NCBI GenBank assembly: GCA_026391555.1
Contig: JAPLEB010000110.1
Span: 1 to 53,248 of the forward strand
DNA from: Bacteroidia bacterium
GTDB lineage: Bacteria > Bacteroidota > Bacteroidia > Bacteroidales > VadinHA17
DNA length: 53,248 bases
Reading direction: 5' to 3'
Positions 1 to 7,425 of the stretch are shown one piece after another. The notes beneath the pieces were generated by a model. The model made no database searches, was not told the DNA's origin, and was given only the letters and a program-made list of their open reading frames with translations. The translations under genes and the position numbers were made by a program. Position 1 is the first letter of the stretch, and the number at the start of each line of letters is the position of its first letter.

Positions 1-2
1 TC

Positions 3-152
3 TCTAACCTCGGCAGACCCTGGTTATTAGTATACTCTGAGCAGTATCAGACGAAGAAGGAAGCTATGCTCAGGGAGAACCAACTGAAGAATTGGAAAAA
101 CAGAGAAAGACTTGAGACATTGATTAAGAAAGGTTCAGAGCCTCCCGACTGA
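3..152 (+). CDS. GIY-YIG nuclease, C-terminal fragment (5' end outside window)
   Basis: An open frame enters from the left edge and gives 49 residues before a TGA at 150-152. The pattern (GRPW-LLVY-E, then K-EA--RE-QLK-W and a final LI-K) is that of the second half of single-domain GIY-YIG endonucleases (UPF0213/YhbQ-like). The catalytic GIY-YIG half lies outside the window, so activity cannot be judged. The last residues (GSEPPD) and the stop codon are encoded inside a tRNA-like sequence described separately, so the nuclease gene appears fused to a tRNA 3' part. Such small nucleases are frequent and often mobile in Bacteroidota; that this one is mobile is inference. Confidence 0.7.
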   Translation, partial: SNLGRPWLLVYSEQYQTKKEAMLRENQLKNWKNRERLETLIKKGSEPPD

Positions 153-191
153 CAGTCGGGAGGGTCGGGGGTTCGACTCCCTCATCGCCCA
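132..191 (+). other. tRNA-like 3' portion (D-arm end, anticodon-like hairpin, T arm, acceptor 3' strand)
   Basis: Positions 132-141 read GGTTCAGAGC, a typical end of a tRNA D arm. A T arm follows, with 5' stem G167-G171, loop TTCGACT at 172-178 and 3' stem 179-183. Then come a 7-base acceptor strand ATCGCCC (184-190) and discriminator A191; CCA is not encoded. The anticodon region is odd: instead of a 5-bp stem with a 7-base loop it can form a perfect 10-bp stem (141-150 with 154-163) around GAC. Read as an anticodon loop, CTGACAG would give GAC (Val). The 5' acceptor strand and 5' D stem are absent, replaced by nuclease coding sequence, so this is probably not a functional tRNA gene. Confidence 0.55.
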
Positions 192-296
192 CAACTTGCT
201 TTTTCACGGCAAAAACGTAAAAAGCCTTGACTTTGTCTATCTCGATTCGTCCAGTTTAGGGAGAGGCAAAAAAATGGTTGTGGTAAGGAGAGTTCT

Positions 297-1298
297 CTAT
301 GCTCCAAGTGTTGCAACCATCACAGCCTTAATAGTATGAAGACGGTTTTCAGCTTCATCGAAGACTATTGAATGACCCGATTCAAATACTTCCTCGGTAA
401 CTTCCATCCCATCGAGACCGAATTTCTGAAATATCTCCTCTCCTACTTTAGTCTGCCGGTTATGGAAAGCAGGAAGACAATGAAGGAATTTTACTTTAGT
501 GTTACCACTCTTTCTAACCACTTCCATATTAACCTGGTAGGGTATTAGAAGTTTGATCCGTTCTTCCCACACTGAATCAGGTTCCCCCATTGATACCCAT
601 ACGTCGGTATAGAGAAAATCTACCCCTTTTACAGCTTCATCAACCTTTTCTGTAATTGTGATCTTTGCACCGGTCTCTTTGGCTATTGAACGACAGGTTG
701 CAACAAGTTCTTCGGCAGGCTGACAGGCTGTTGGAGCTGCAGCTCTGAAATCCATGCCCATCTTAGCAGCTCCAACCATAAGGGAGTTTCCCATATTGTT
801 CCGGGCGTCACCCAGATAGCAGAATGAAATCTTATTCAATGGTTTATCGGAGTGCTCCAGCATTGTCATAAAATCGGCAAGGATCTGAGTTGGATGGAAT
901 TCGTTTGTAAGACCATTCCATACGGGCACACCAGCATATTTCGCAAGTTCTTCAACAACATACTGACCGTAACCACGATACTCAATCCCATCATACATGC
1001 GGCCAAGAACCCTTGCAGTATCCTTCATTGACTCCTTTTGTCCGATCTGGGATCCACTTGGTCCGATATATGAAACATGTGCTCCCTGGTCAAGAGCAGC
1101 CACTTCAAAAGCACACCGTGTGCGTGTGGAGGATTTTTCAAATATCAGGGCAATATTTTTCCCTTTAAGATATTGTTCCTCAGTGCCGTTGTATTTTGCT
1201 TCTTTCAGTTTTGCAGCAAGATCGAGAAGATATGTTATCTCTTCCGGAGTAAAATCGAGCAGTTTAAGAAAGTGACGATTGTGAAGATTCGTACGCAT
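297..1298 (-). CDS. arcB: Ornithine carbamoyltransferase
   Basis: This 333-residue protein exchanges a carbamoyl group between carbamoyl phosphate and ornithine/citrulline in the cytoplasm. The carbamoyl-phosphate motif STRTR is at 57-61, HPTQ at 135-138, the ornithine-specific SMG loop (SMGEP) at 236-240 and HCLPAFH with the reactive cysteine at 273-279. The length is normal for the family. The gene lies downstream of carbamate kinase on the same strand with a repeat-filled spacer between them. That pairing points to the catabolic, ATP-yielding direction (citrulline to ornithine plus carbamoyl phosphate), hence arcB rather than argF. No arginine deiminase or antiporter is seen in the window, so the choice of symbol is inference. 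Confidence 0.92.
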   Translation of the reverse strand: MRTNLHNRHFLKLLDFTPEEITYLLDLAAKLKEAKYNGTEEQYLKGKNIALIFEKSSTRTRCAFEVAALDQGAHVSYIGPSGSQIGQKESMKDTARVLGRMYDGIEYRGYGQYVVEELAKYAGVPVWNGLTNEFHPTQILADFMTMLEHSDKPLNKISFCYLGDARNNMGNSLMVGAAKMGMDFRAAAPTACQPAEELVATCRSIAKETGAKITITEKVDEAVKGVDFLYTDVWVSMGEPDSVWEERIKLLIPYQVNMEVVRKSGNTKVKFLHCLPAFHNRQTKVGEEIFQKFGLDGMEVTEEVFESGHSIVFDEAENRLHTIKAVMVATLGA

Positions 1299-1347
1299 AA
1301 TTTGAAAATTTGATAGTGTAAAAATAATTATTATTTATGAAAAGGGA

Positions 1348-1437
1348 GGCATCAGGCATCAGGCGCTGGCTTCAGAAAAAATAAAAACCTGTTGCCTGTT
1401 GCCTGTTGCCTGTCGCCTGAAGCCTATCTTCTGTCAT
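1348..1437. repeat. Heptamer repeat tract with two facing arms (arcC-arcB spacer)
   Basis: The left arm has four 7-bp units, GGCATCA twice, GGCGCTG and GCTTCAG (1348-1375). The right arm has CTGTTGC three times, CTGTCGC, CTGAAGC, then CTATCTT and CTGTCAT (1389-1437). Read on the minus strand the right arm becomes GCAACAG/GCTTCAG units, so the arms can pair imperfectly around an A-rich loop. The last right-arm units overlap the 3' end of arcC, including its TAG stop at 1424-1426. Confidence 0.85.
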
Positions 1438-2392
1438 CCTCATATTCCATTGTGATTTTTGAACCGTATTTTTTATCAGCAAGTTTAAATGCTTCAGTAA
1501 TAACACTTTTCCTGCCGCCTTGTTTAATAAAATTAAGACACGCTTGTATTTTAGGTGCCATACTTCCCTTTGCAAACTGACCCTCATTGAGGTATTTCAA
1601 TGTATCGGCATAATTAAGAAATTCCTTTATCTCCTGATCAGGCTTTTTATAGTTAATGTATATATAGGGGACATCTGTAAGAATAAAGAATTCATCAGCA
1701 CCAATCTGGGTTGCCAGAAGAGATGAGGCCAGGTCTTTATCAATAACTACTTCAGCCGGCCTGACATCGTTCTTTTCATCAATATAGACGGGTACACCGC
1801 CGCCACCCGCAGCAATCACAATATTGCCTTTCCTTGCAAGGTCATGTATTATTGATATATTCATCACACCAGTAGGAACCGGGGATGGGACTACCCGCCG
1901 GTATCCACCCTGACTTTTGACTTCCTCTTTGAAAATCCATCCATTTTTTGAGGTAAGATCATCAGCCTGTTCCTTTGAATATATCTTACCGACTCTTTTT
2001 TGCGGATCGCTGAAGGCGGGGTCATTAATATCAACCAGAACCTGTGTAACAAGGCAAATAACATTCTTGTTAATTCCATGCTTGTTAAGAACATTCCTGA
2101 ACATCCTCTCAATCATATATCCTATTCCGCCCTGAGTGTCAGCCACGCAAATATCAATTGGCATCTGTGCAATATTATACAATTGTTCTCCGGCATCATT
2201 TCGCATAAGAATATTACCCACCTGAGGTCCATTACCATGGGTTATGACCAGGTCGTATCCTTCATTTATTAAAAAAACAAGATTTTCAAGAGTTTCAGTA
2301 GTGTTTTGTTCTTGCTCATCAATAGTACCAATCTGATCTCCCCTCAAAAGAGCATTGCCTCCCAGGGCAACAACAGCAAGTTTTCTTTCCAT
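1424..2392 (-). CDS. arcC: Carbamate kinase
   Basis: This 322-residue cytoplasmic kinase of the amino-acid kinase fold makes ATP from carbamoyl phosphate and ADP in arginine/citrulline (or purine) fermentation. Visible family motifs are ALGGNALL near the N-terminus (9-16), HGNGPQVGN around 52-60, the AAGGGGVPV stretch near the middle and GSMAPKI in the C-terminal part. It is first of two genes, with arcB downstream. The final five residues (EDDRR) and the stop fall into 7-bp repeat-like sequence, so the extreme C-terminus may have been rewritten by repeat growth. A TAACTTTG box lies about 40 bp upstream of the start. Confidence 0.93.
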   Translation of the reverse strand: MERKLAVVALGGNALLRGDQIGTIDEQEQNTTETLENLVFLINEGYDLVITHGNGPQVGNILMRNDAGEQLYNIAQMPIDICVADTQGGIGYMIERMFRNVLNKHGINKNVICLVTQVLVDINDPAFSDPQKRVGKIYSKEQADDLTSKNGWIFKEEVKSQGGYRRVVPSPVPTGVMNISIIHDLARKGNIVIAAGGGGVPVYIDEKNDVRPAEVVIDKDLASSLLATQIGADEFFILTDVPYIYINYKKPDQEIKEFLNYADTLKYLNEGQFAKGSMAPKIQACLNFIKQGGRKSVITEAFKLADKKYGSKITMEYEDDRR

Positions 2393-2428
2393 TTTTTTTT
2401 AAAGAATCAACCTTCATTTAAAAGATCA

Positions 2429-2436
2429 CAAAGTTA
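2429..2436 (-). promoter_or_regulatory. Candidate -7 box (TAACTTTG) for arcC
   Basis: On the minus strand this octamer matches the Bacteroidota -7 consensus TAnnTTTG exactly and is about 37 bp before the arcC start. No TTG is seen at the usual -33 distance, so the call is weak. The spacer 2393-2597 also carries the possible promoter of the divergent lipoprotein gene; nothing else is evident there. Confidence 0.4.
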
Positions 2437-2544
2437 CCAAATTCAAAAGAATTCCAGCTATCGTCAGTAATGAAATGAAGGCTGAAAAATATGTATTATA
2501 AAACATATTCCCCTGATTAAACTCATAATTTTAAATAGAGCGAA

Positions 2545-2572
2545 TTGAATTTAAAAAATAATACTACATTTA
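2545..2572 (+). promoter_or_regulatory. Candidate promoter for the lipoprotein gene at 2598
   Basis: TTG at 2545-2547 and TACATTTA at 2565-2572 are separated by 17 bp. The second differs from TAnnTTTG only in the last base. The start codon follows 25 bp later, a usual leader length in this phylum. Confidence 0.4.
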
Positions 2573-2597
2573 CATAATTCATAAAAATACGAGAGAA

Positions 2598-3281
2598 ATG
2601 AGATTCAGCTATGTTTTGTTCATTGCAGTGATCTTCGCAATGGCAGGGTACTCCTGTAAAGAAAAAGGGGGTAAATATATAGATCAGGGGGAAATCCATT
2701 ATAGTGTAGATTATATAGGGAAAGTCGGGTCAATGCCAAAAGAGGCGCTGCCTAAAAACCTTATTGTTTCATTTAAAAAAGATAAAATCCTGTTTGAGAT
2801 GATCGGTATCGGTAATTCTGGTATTCTTAATCTCTCAAATCCGGAGAAGGGAATTTTTGACACATATTTCAGCCTGTTCACAATAAAATACTTCTATGCC
2901 GCGGAACCCGGTGAGATGAATCCTGGTTTTGAAAAGATGGATGGAATGGTAATAAAAAAGAGTTCAAAGACATCTGTTATTTGTGGTTTCAACTGTAAAA
3001 ATGCAGAGGTTTCCTTTCCTTCTGACAGGGAAAAGATTTATGAGATATGGTATACAAATGAGATCAACATTAAGAATCCTAATGCCTCTACTCCTTTCAA
3101 CCAGATTGATGGGGTACTGATGAGTTTTTTCTTTTTTCTTGGTTCTTCTGAGCTTCATTTCGATGCTGAAACAGTGTATAAGAAGGATATCCCTGATGAA
3201 ACATTTGAAAGAAGAGATAAATTCACAAGAGTATCAAGGGAGGATATCAATAACTTTATCAATAAGATGATAAGCCTGTAA
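2598..3281 (+). CDS. Conserved Bacteroidota lipoprotein, function unknown
   Basis: The product has 227 residues. A hydrophobic N-terminal signal ends in AGYSC, so Cys20 is a plausible lipidation site although the lipobox is not canonical. The mature part is rich in beta-strand-like sequence, with a GEIHYSVDY start, a Cys pair (ICGFNC) near the middle and an NPNASTPF-QIDGVL motif towards the end. I recognise this layout as recurrent in Bacteroidota periplasmic proteins of the DUF4412-like type but cannot assign a function. It stands alone between divergent arcC and the ftsK group. Seven-base repeats begin at the base after its stop codon. Confidence 0.75.
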   Translation: MRFSYVLFIAVIFAMAGYSCKEKGGKYIDQGEIHYSVDYIGKVGSMPKEALPKNLIVSFKKDKILFEMIGIGNSGILNLSNPEKGIFDTYFSLFTIKYFYAAEPGEMNPGFEKMDGMVIKKSSKTSVICGFNCKNAEVSFPSDREKIYEIWYTNEINIKNPNASTPFNQIDGVLMSFFFFLGSSELHFDAETVYKKDIPDETFERRDKFTRVSREDINNFINKMISL

Positions 3282-3316
3282 GTGTTTCGTGTTTCGTGTT
3301 TCGCGTTTCGCGTTTA
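3282..3316. repeat. Heptamer repeat tract (GTGTTTC)
   Basis: Five contiguous 7-bp units: GTGTTTC three times, then GCGTTTC and GCGTTTA. The tract starts at the first base after the TAA of the preceding lipoprotein gene. Only one arm is present. Confidence 0.85.
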
Positions 3317-3368
3317 TCCATTATTCTATAATTCAATAACCCGGGAAACAAAATCATTAATCCGGATT

Positions 3369-3397
3369 TTGTGTCAGACGTAAAATTATTAACTTTG
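3369..3397 (+). promoter_or_regulatory. Promoter of ftsK (TTG-N18-TAACTTTG)
   Basis: TTG at 3369-3371 (within TTTTG) and TAACTTTG at 3390-3397 match the Bacteroidota -33/-7 consensus with an 18-bp spacer. The position forces the translation start to lie downstream, which supports the ATG at 3444 rather than the in-frame TTG at 3399. Confidence 0.6.
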
Positions 3398-3443
3398 ATT
3401 GCGCTTAAGAAAATTAATTTTTTTGATAAAATTTCAGTCAGAA

Positions 3444-5897
3444 ATGAATAAAGAGCAGGAAGAAGTTGGCAAAAAGAATACAAAAATTGCAAAGGGTTCT
3501 GAAAAATCCAAATCCTTCTTAACGGATGAGAGAATCAAATTTGTTATAGGGTTCCTCGTAACAGGTTTTGCACTATATCTTCTTCTTGCGTGTGTTTCGT
3601 ACCTCTTCTGGTGGAAGTTCGATGATAGCCTGGCAAATTCAGCAGTTGTATCAGGTGCTGATATAAAGGTTAAAAACTGGTCCGGCAAAAGCGGTCAGTT
3701 TCTGGCAAAGCACATTATTGCATTTGGATTCGGATATGGAGCATTCTTTATCCCAATGATCTTTGGCACAATTGGGCTGTATCTCCTTAAATTCCCTAAA
3801 ATCAGGCCATTAAGCCTAATAGCCAAGTTCACCTTCGCCACAATTATATTATCACTTATCCTTAGTTTCATTTTTGGTGAAGCAAATGGTTACCTGAAAA
3901 GCGGACCCGGAGGTGCACAGGGTTACTTTATAACAGAATGGATGAAGCCCTTCATGGGAGCACCCGGAACAGGGGTTCTCATTTTGCTTATTACCATTAC
4001 ATACTTCATTTTTGCCTTAAATGTTAAACCGGAGTCATTTGGAAAAATTATTAAAGCAATTCTCAGGCTCTTTAAACACAAAGGTGAAGGTAAAATAATA
4101 ACAGAAGAGGTGGCTGAAGAATCCGTTCAGGCAGCAATGGAAGATGAGGCTTCAGCAGAAGAGACTAAGCATGAGGATGACGACCAGGTTGAATTTGTGG
4201 TAAAAAACACAAATATCAACATTGACCCCGATGATCTTGATGAAGAAATTCCGGAAGTCCTGACAACGGGTTCTATAATCCATGATTTTGATAATGAAAA
4301 ACCCGATGTACCGCCGGAGGATGAGGTTCCGATAAATATTACACGTCCCGATGCAGGCGATAATCTCTCTCCTCAGGAAGTTGACAAATTAATGGAAGAC
4401 TATGACCCGCGCCTCGATCTTTCGCGTTATAAGTTCCCTCCTGTCTCAATTCTGAAGGAACACAAATCAGAAAATGCCTTTGATAATGCTGAAGTTTTTG
4501 AGAACAAAGAGAATATCATTAAAACCCTGGGTGACCATAAGATCGGTATTAAAAGTATTTCCGCAACCATTGGGCCAACAGTAACTTTATATGAGATTGT
4601 ACCTGAGCGTGGTGTCAGGCTGGCGCGCATAAAATCGCTTGAGGATGATATCGCCCTTAATCTTTCTGCTCTCGGGATAAGGATCATTGCTCCCATTCCC
4701 GGAAGAGGAACCGTAGGTATTGAGGTTCCAAACAAAAAACCCGAGATAGTTTCGATGCGATCGCTCATTACTTCAAAAGCCTTCCAGGAGACAAAGTTTG
4801 ATATTGCCCTTGCGCTGGGCAGGACGATTACTAACGAACCCTACATCGTTGACCTGACTAAAATGCCTCACCTTCTTGTTGCCGGAGCAACCGGCCAGGG
4901 AAAATCTGTCGGTATTAATGCTATCATCACATCAATTCTTTACAAAAAGCATCCTGCCGAAATTAAATTTGTGCTTATCGATCCCAAAAGAGTAGAATTA
5001 CCATTGTATATGAAGATTGAGAGGCATTTTCTTGCTAAGCTCCCAGACGAAGATGATGCAATAATCACTGATACTCAAAAAGTTATTAAAACACTGAACT
5101 CCTTATGCATCGAGATGGACAACAGGCTTGAGCTGCTTAAAGGAGCCCAATCGCGTAATATCAAGGAGTATAATGAGAAGTTTATTTCAAGGAAACTTAG
5201 TCCGGAAAAAGGCCATAAGTATCTACCATACATAGTTTTAATTATCGATGAGTTTGCAGATCTGATAATGACAGCCGGCAGGGAAATTGAGGGACCGATA
5301 GGCAGGCTTGCACAACTTGCCAGGGCTATCGGAATACATCTCATCATTTCAACTCAAAGACCATCAGCGAACATCATCACAGGGTTTATTAAAGCTAATT
5401 TCCCCACACGAATCGCTTTCCGCGTTTTTTCATCTATCGATTCCCGGACAATTCTCGATGCAACAGGCGCTGACAGGCTGGTTGGCCGAGGCGACATGCT
5501 TGTATCTTCAGGAGCCGAACCTGTAAGAGTACAATGTGCTTTTATCGACACACCGGAAATTGAAGAACTGACTGAATTTATCGGATCACAAAAGGGTTAT
5601 ACCGATGCCATGCATCTTCCTGAATACATTGACGATAGCGAGGCAGGTGTCCTTGACGTTGACCTTCGTAAGAAAGATCCGATGTTCGATGATGCTGCAA
5701 GACTTGTAGTACAGCATCAGCAGGGTTCCACTTCACTTATTCAGAGAAAACTTTCGATCGGATATAACAGGGCAGGAAGAATTATTGACCAGCTCGAGGC
5801 TGCAGGAGTTGTAGGGCCATTCGAAGGAAGCAAAGCCAGGGATGTTCTCTGCTCCGACTTTATAGCTTTGGAACAGATTTTGAAGCGTCTGGAATAA
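3444..5897 (+). CDS. ftsK: DNA translocase FtsK/SpoIIIE
   Basis: This membrane-anchored, hexameric DNA pump moves chromosome ends away from the division septum and activates dimer resolution. From the ATG at 3444 it has 817 residues. Four N-terminal membrane segments span roughly residues 35-190. A short acidic linker follows (rich in D and E), then the RecA-like motor with Walker A GATGQGKS (codons near 4883-4906) and Walker B-type LIIDEFADL. A C-terminal winged-helix gamma domain (LIQRKLSIGYNRAGRII) would read KOPS-like sequences. The linker is short compared with E. coli FtsK (about 1330 residues), as is usual in Bacteroidota. A lolA-like gene follows within 10 bp, a pairing I consider common in this phylum. 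Confidence 0.95.
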   Translation: MNKEQEEVGKKNTKIAKGSEKSKSFLTDERIKFVIGFLVTGFALYLLLACVSYLFWWKFDDSLANSAVVSGADIKVKNWSGKSGQFLAKHIIAFGFGYGAFFIPMIFGTIGLYLLKFPKIRPLSLIAKFTFATIILSLILSFIFGEANGYLKSGPGGAQGYFITEWMKPFMGAPGTGVLILLITITYFIFALNVKPESFGKIIKAILRLFKHKGEGKIITEEVAEESVQAAMEDEASAEETKHEDDDQVEFVVKNTNINIDPDDLDEEIPEVLTTGSIIHDFDNEKPDVPPEDEVPINITRPDAGDNLSPQEVDKLMEDYDPRLDLSRYKFPPVSILKEHKSENAFDNAEVFENKENIIKTLGDHKIGIKSISATIGPTVTLYEIVPERGVRLARIKSLEDDIALNLSALGIRIIAPIPGRGTVGIEVPNKKPEIVSMRSLITSKAFQETKFDIALALGRTITNEPYIVDLTKMPHLLVAGATGQGKSVGINAIITSILYKKHPAEIKFVLIDPKRVELPLYMKIERHFLAKLPDEDDAIITDTQKVIKTLNSLCIEMDNRLELLKGAQSRNIKEYNEKFISRKLSPEKGHKYLPYIVLIIDEFADLIMTAGREIEGPIGRLAQLARAIGIHLIISTQRPSANIITGFIKANFPTRIAFRVFSSIDSRTILDATGADRLVGRGDMLVSSGAEPVRVQCAFIDTPEIEELTEFIGSQKGYTDAMHLPEYIDDSEAGVLDVDLRKKDPMFDDAARLVVQHQQGSTSLIQRKLSIGYNRAGRIIDQLEAAGVVGPFEGSKARDVLCSDFIALEQILKRLE

Positions 5898-5907
5898 AGC
5901 CAATAAA

Positions 5908-6546
5908 ATGAGAGTCTTTATATTAATTTTTTCAGTATTTCTTCTGCAAATTCTAAATGCCTTCGGACAAAGTGAACAGGAGGCTATTAAAATCCTTGAT
6001 AAATTCTCGGCAACCGCTCTTGGAGCCCCATCTGTTTCAATGTCTTTCCACCTGGTTACTACTGACCAGATTGAAAACACCAACGATACCCTTACAGGAT
6101 CCATCATACTCAGTAAGGATAAATATAAACTTGACCTGCCCGATAACATTACCTGGTTTAACGGTGAAACATCTTGGAGCTATCTTCCTGCTGAAAAAGA
6201 GGTTACAATAACCAAAGCTGACAGGAAGGACAATTCATTTCAGAATCGCCCTTCAGCAATTTTCTCACTGTACAAAAATGGTTACAAGAGCAGGCTCATT
6301 GAAGAAAGATCAGATTCTTATATTATCGATCTCTATCCCGAAGATATTAAAAGTGACCTCCTGAGGGTAAGGCTTTCCATTGGTAAATCCCAGATGGATA
6401 TCAAGAGTTTAGAGTATAAGAAACGAGATGGAATAGTAATTACTTTATATGTCAGAGAATATAACCTAAAGGTGAAGCCTGATCCGGGTTTGTTTGTCTA
6501 CCAGCCTGAAAAATTTAAAGGAATTGAGGTTATTGATATGCGTTAA
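5908..6546 (+). CDS. LolA-like outer-membrane lipoprotein carrier
   Basis: The protein has 212 residues, with a signal peptide of about 20 residues ending near AFGQ. It has the LolA-type beta fold signatures: a G-I-LSKDKYKLDLP strand pair, NGETSWSYLPAEKEV in the middle, and a late K-FKGIEVIDMR end. LolA proteins ferry lipoproteins through the periplasm from the LolCDE complex to the outer membrane. The start is 10 bp after ftsK, so the two are probably one transcript. It is divergent from E. coli LolA, so I give no symbol. Confidence 0.8.
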   Translation: MRVFILIFSVFLLQILNAFGQSEQEAIKILDKFSATALGAPSVSMSFHLVTTDQIENTNDTLTGSIILSKDKYKLDLPDNITWFNGETSWSYLPAEKEVTITKADRKDNSFQNRPSAIFSLYKNGYKSRLIEERSDSYIIDLYPEDIKSDLLRVRLSIGKSQMDIKSLEYKKRDGIVITLYVREYNLKVKPDPGLFVYQPEKFKGIEVIDMR

Positions 6547-6598
6547 TATCTTTCGGGACAGGCAATTTTGAACTTCAGACACTGCCTGGAATATTTAT

Positions 6599-6606
6599 TA
6601 ATTTTG
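6599..6606 (+). promoter_or_regulatory. Candidate -7 box (TAATTTTG)
   Basis: An exact TAnnTTTG match lies 17 bp before the NlpC/P60 start codon. No TTG lies at the proper upstream distance. It could give the hydrolase gene its own weak promoter. Confidence 0.3.
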
Positions 6607-6623
6607 AAATAAATTATGGTTGC

Positions 6624-7385
6624 ATGGAAAAATATATATGTGAGAATGTTTTTGTTCCGTTAAGATCAGGTCCGTCGCATAGAACAGAGATGCTAAGCCA
6701 GATACTCTTTGGCGAGAAATACTCTGCCGTTGAAAAATCAGGCAGCTGGATGAAAATCGAGACCTTGTTCGACAAATACACGGGATGGATCGATATGGAT
6801 CATCTGCAACACACTGTTGATGAGGAAATTTCCTCAGGTTATGTGCTTAACAGGACTTTGCTTTGTTATAAAAATGACAAGACAAAAATGGTTCTTGAAG
6901 CAGGTTGTGAGGTTTTTAAACCTGATTTTGAAGATAAAATTTTTGCCATCGGGAAGAATATTTACAACACCTGCCCTGAATTCAGTAACAAATACATTTC
7001 AACTAATGATTCGCTGCCTGATACAGCAATGAAGTTTATTAACAGTCCTTACATCTGGGGAGGACGGATACCTTCAGGAATTGATTGTTCAGGATTTACA
7101 CAGCTTGTCTATAAGATACATGGGATGGCGATTCCTCGCGATAGCTGGCAGCAGGCTGACGCAGGTAAAAATATTGACTTTATTGATGAAGCGGAGCCGG
7201 GAGATCTTGTTTTTTTCGATAACGAGAGAGGCCGGATCTCACATGTAGGAATGATGATATCAAGAGGGCTGGTCATGCATGCATCGGGCAGGGTAAGGAT
7301 AGATTCAATTGATCATCAGGGGATATTTAAACCTGAGATCGGAGGTTATTCTTATCATTTGAGGATGATAAAGAGAATAGTCTGA
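6624..7385 (+). CDS. NlpC/P60 cell-wall hydrolase with SH3-like domains
   Basis: This 253-residue protein is expected to cut peptide stems of peptidoglycan fragments (gamma-D-Glu to diamino acid bond). The first 120 or so residues hold SH3-like repeats (an LRSGPSHRTEM and GWID pattern, then a second module). The catalytic NlpC/P60 domain follows with YIWGGRIPSGIDCSGF (nucleophile Cys155), ISHVGM (His207) and the third polar residue MHASG (His219). No signal peptide is apparent, so it may act in the cytoplasm on recycled muropeptides, like YkfC-type enzymes. That location is inference. Confidence 0.87.
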   Translation: MEKYICENVFVPLRSGPSHRTEMLSQILFGEKYSAVEKSGSWMKIETLFDKYTGWIDMDHLQHTVDEEISSGYVLNRTLLCYKNDKTKMVLEAGCEVFKPDFEDKIFAIGKNIYNTCPEFSNKYISTNDSLPDTAMKFINSPYIWGGRIPSGIDCSGFTQLVYKIHGMAIPRDSWQQADAGKNIDFIDEAEPGDLVFFDNERGRISHVGMMISRGLVMHASGRVRIDSIDHQGIFKPEIGGYSYHLRMIKRIV

Positions 7386-7397
7386 GAGTCTTTTTTA

Positions 7398-7418
7398 GCG
7401 TAGAGCGTTGAGCGTTTT
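7398..7418. repeat. Short heptamer repeat tract (GCGTnGA)
   Basis: Three 7-bp units, GCGTAGA, GCGTTGA and GCGTTTT, fill the 40-bp space between two converging genes. It is short but has the same period as the other tracts in the window. Confidence 0.55.
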
Positions 7419-7425
7419 TAATTGC

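Noticed and set aside
141-163. Perfect 10-bp hairpin as a terminator for the GIY-YIG gene
   Set aside because: It is followed by a G-rich run and T-arm sequence rather than a T-run, and it lies within the tRNA-like region.
3399-3443. Upstream TTG start adding 15 residues to FtsK
   Set aside because: It overlaps the end of the -7 promoter region, so it would be at or before the transcript start. The ATG at 3444 is better.
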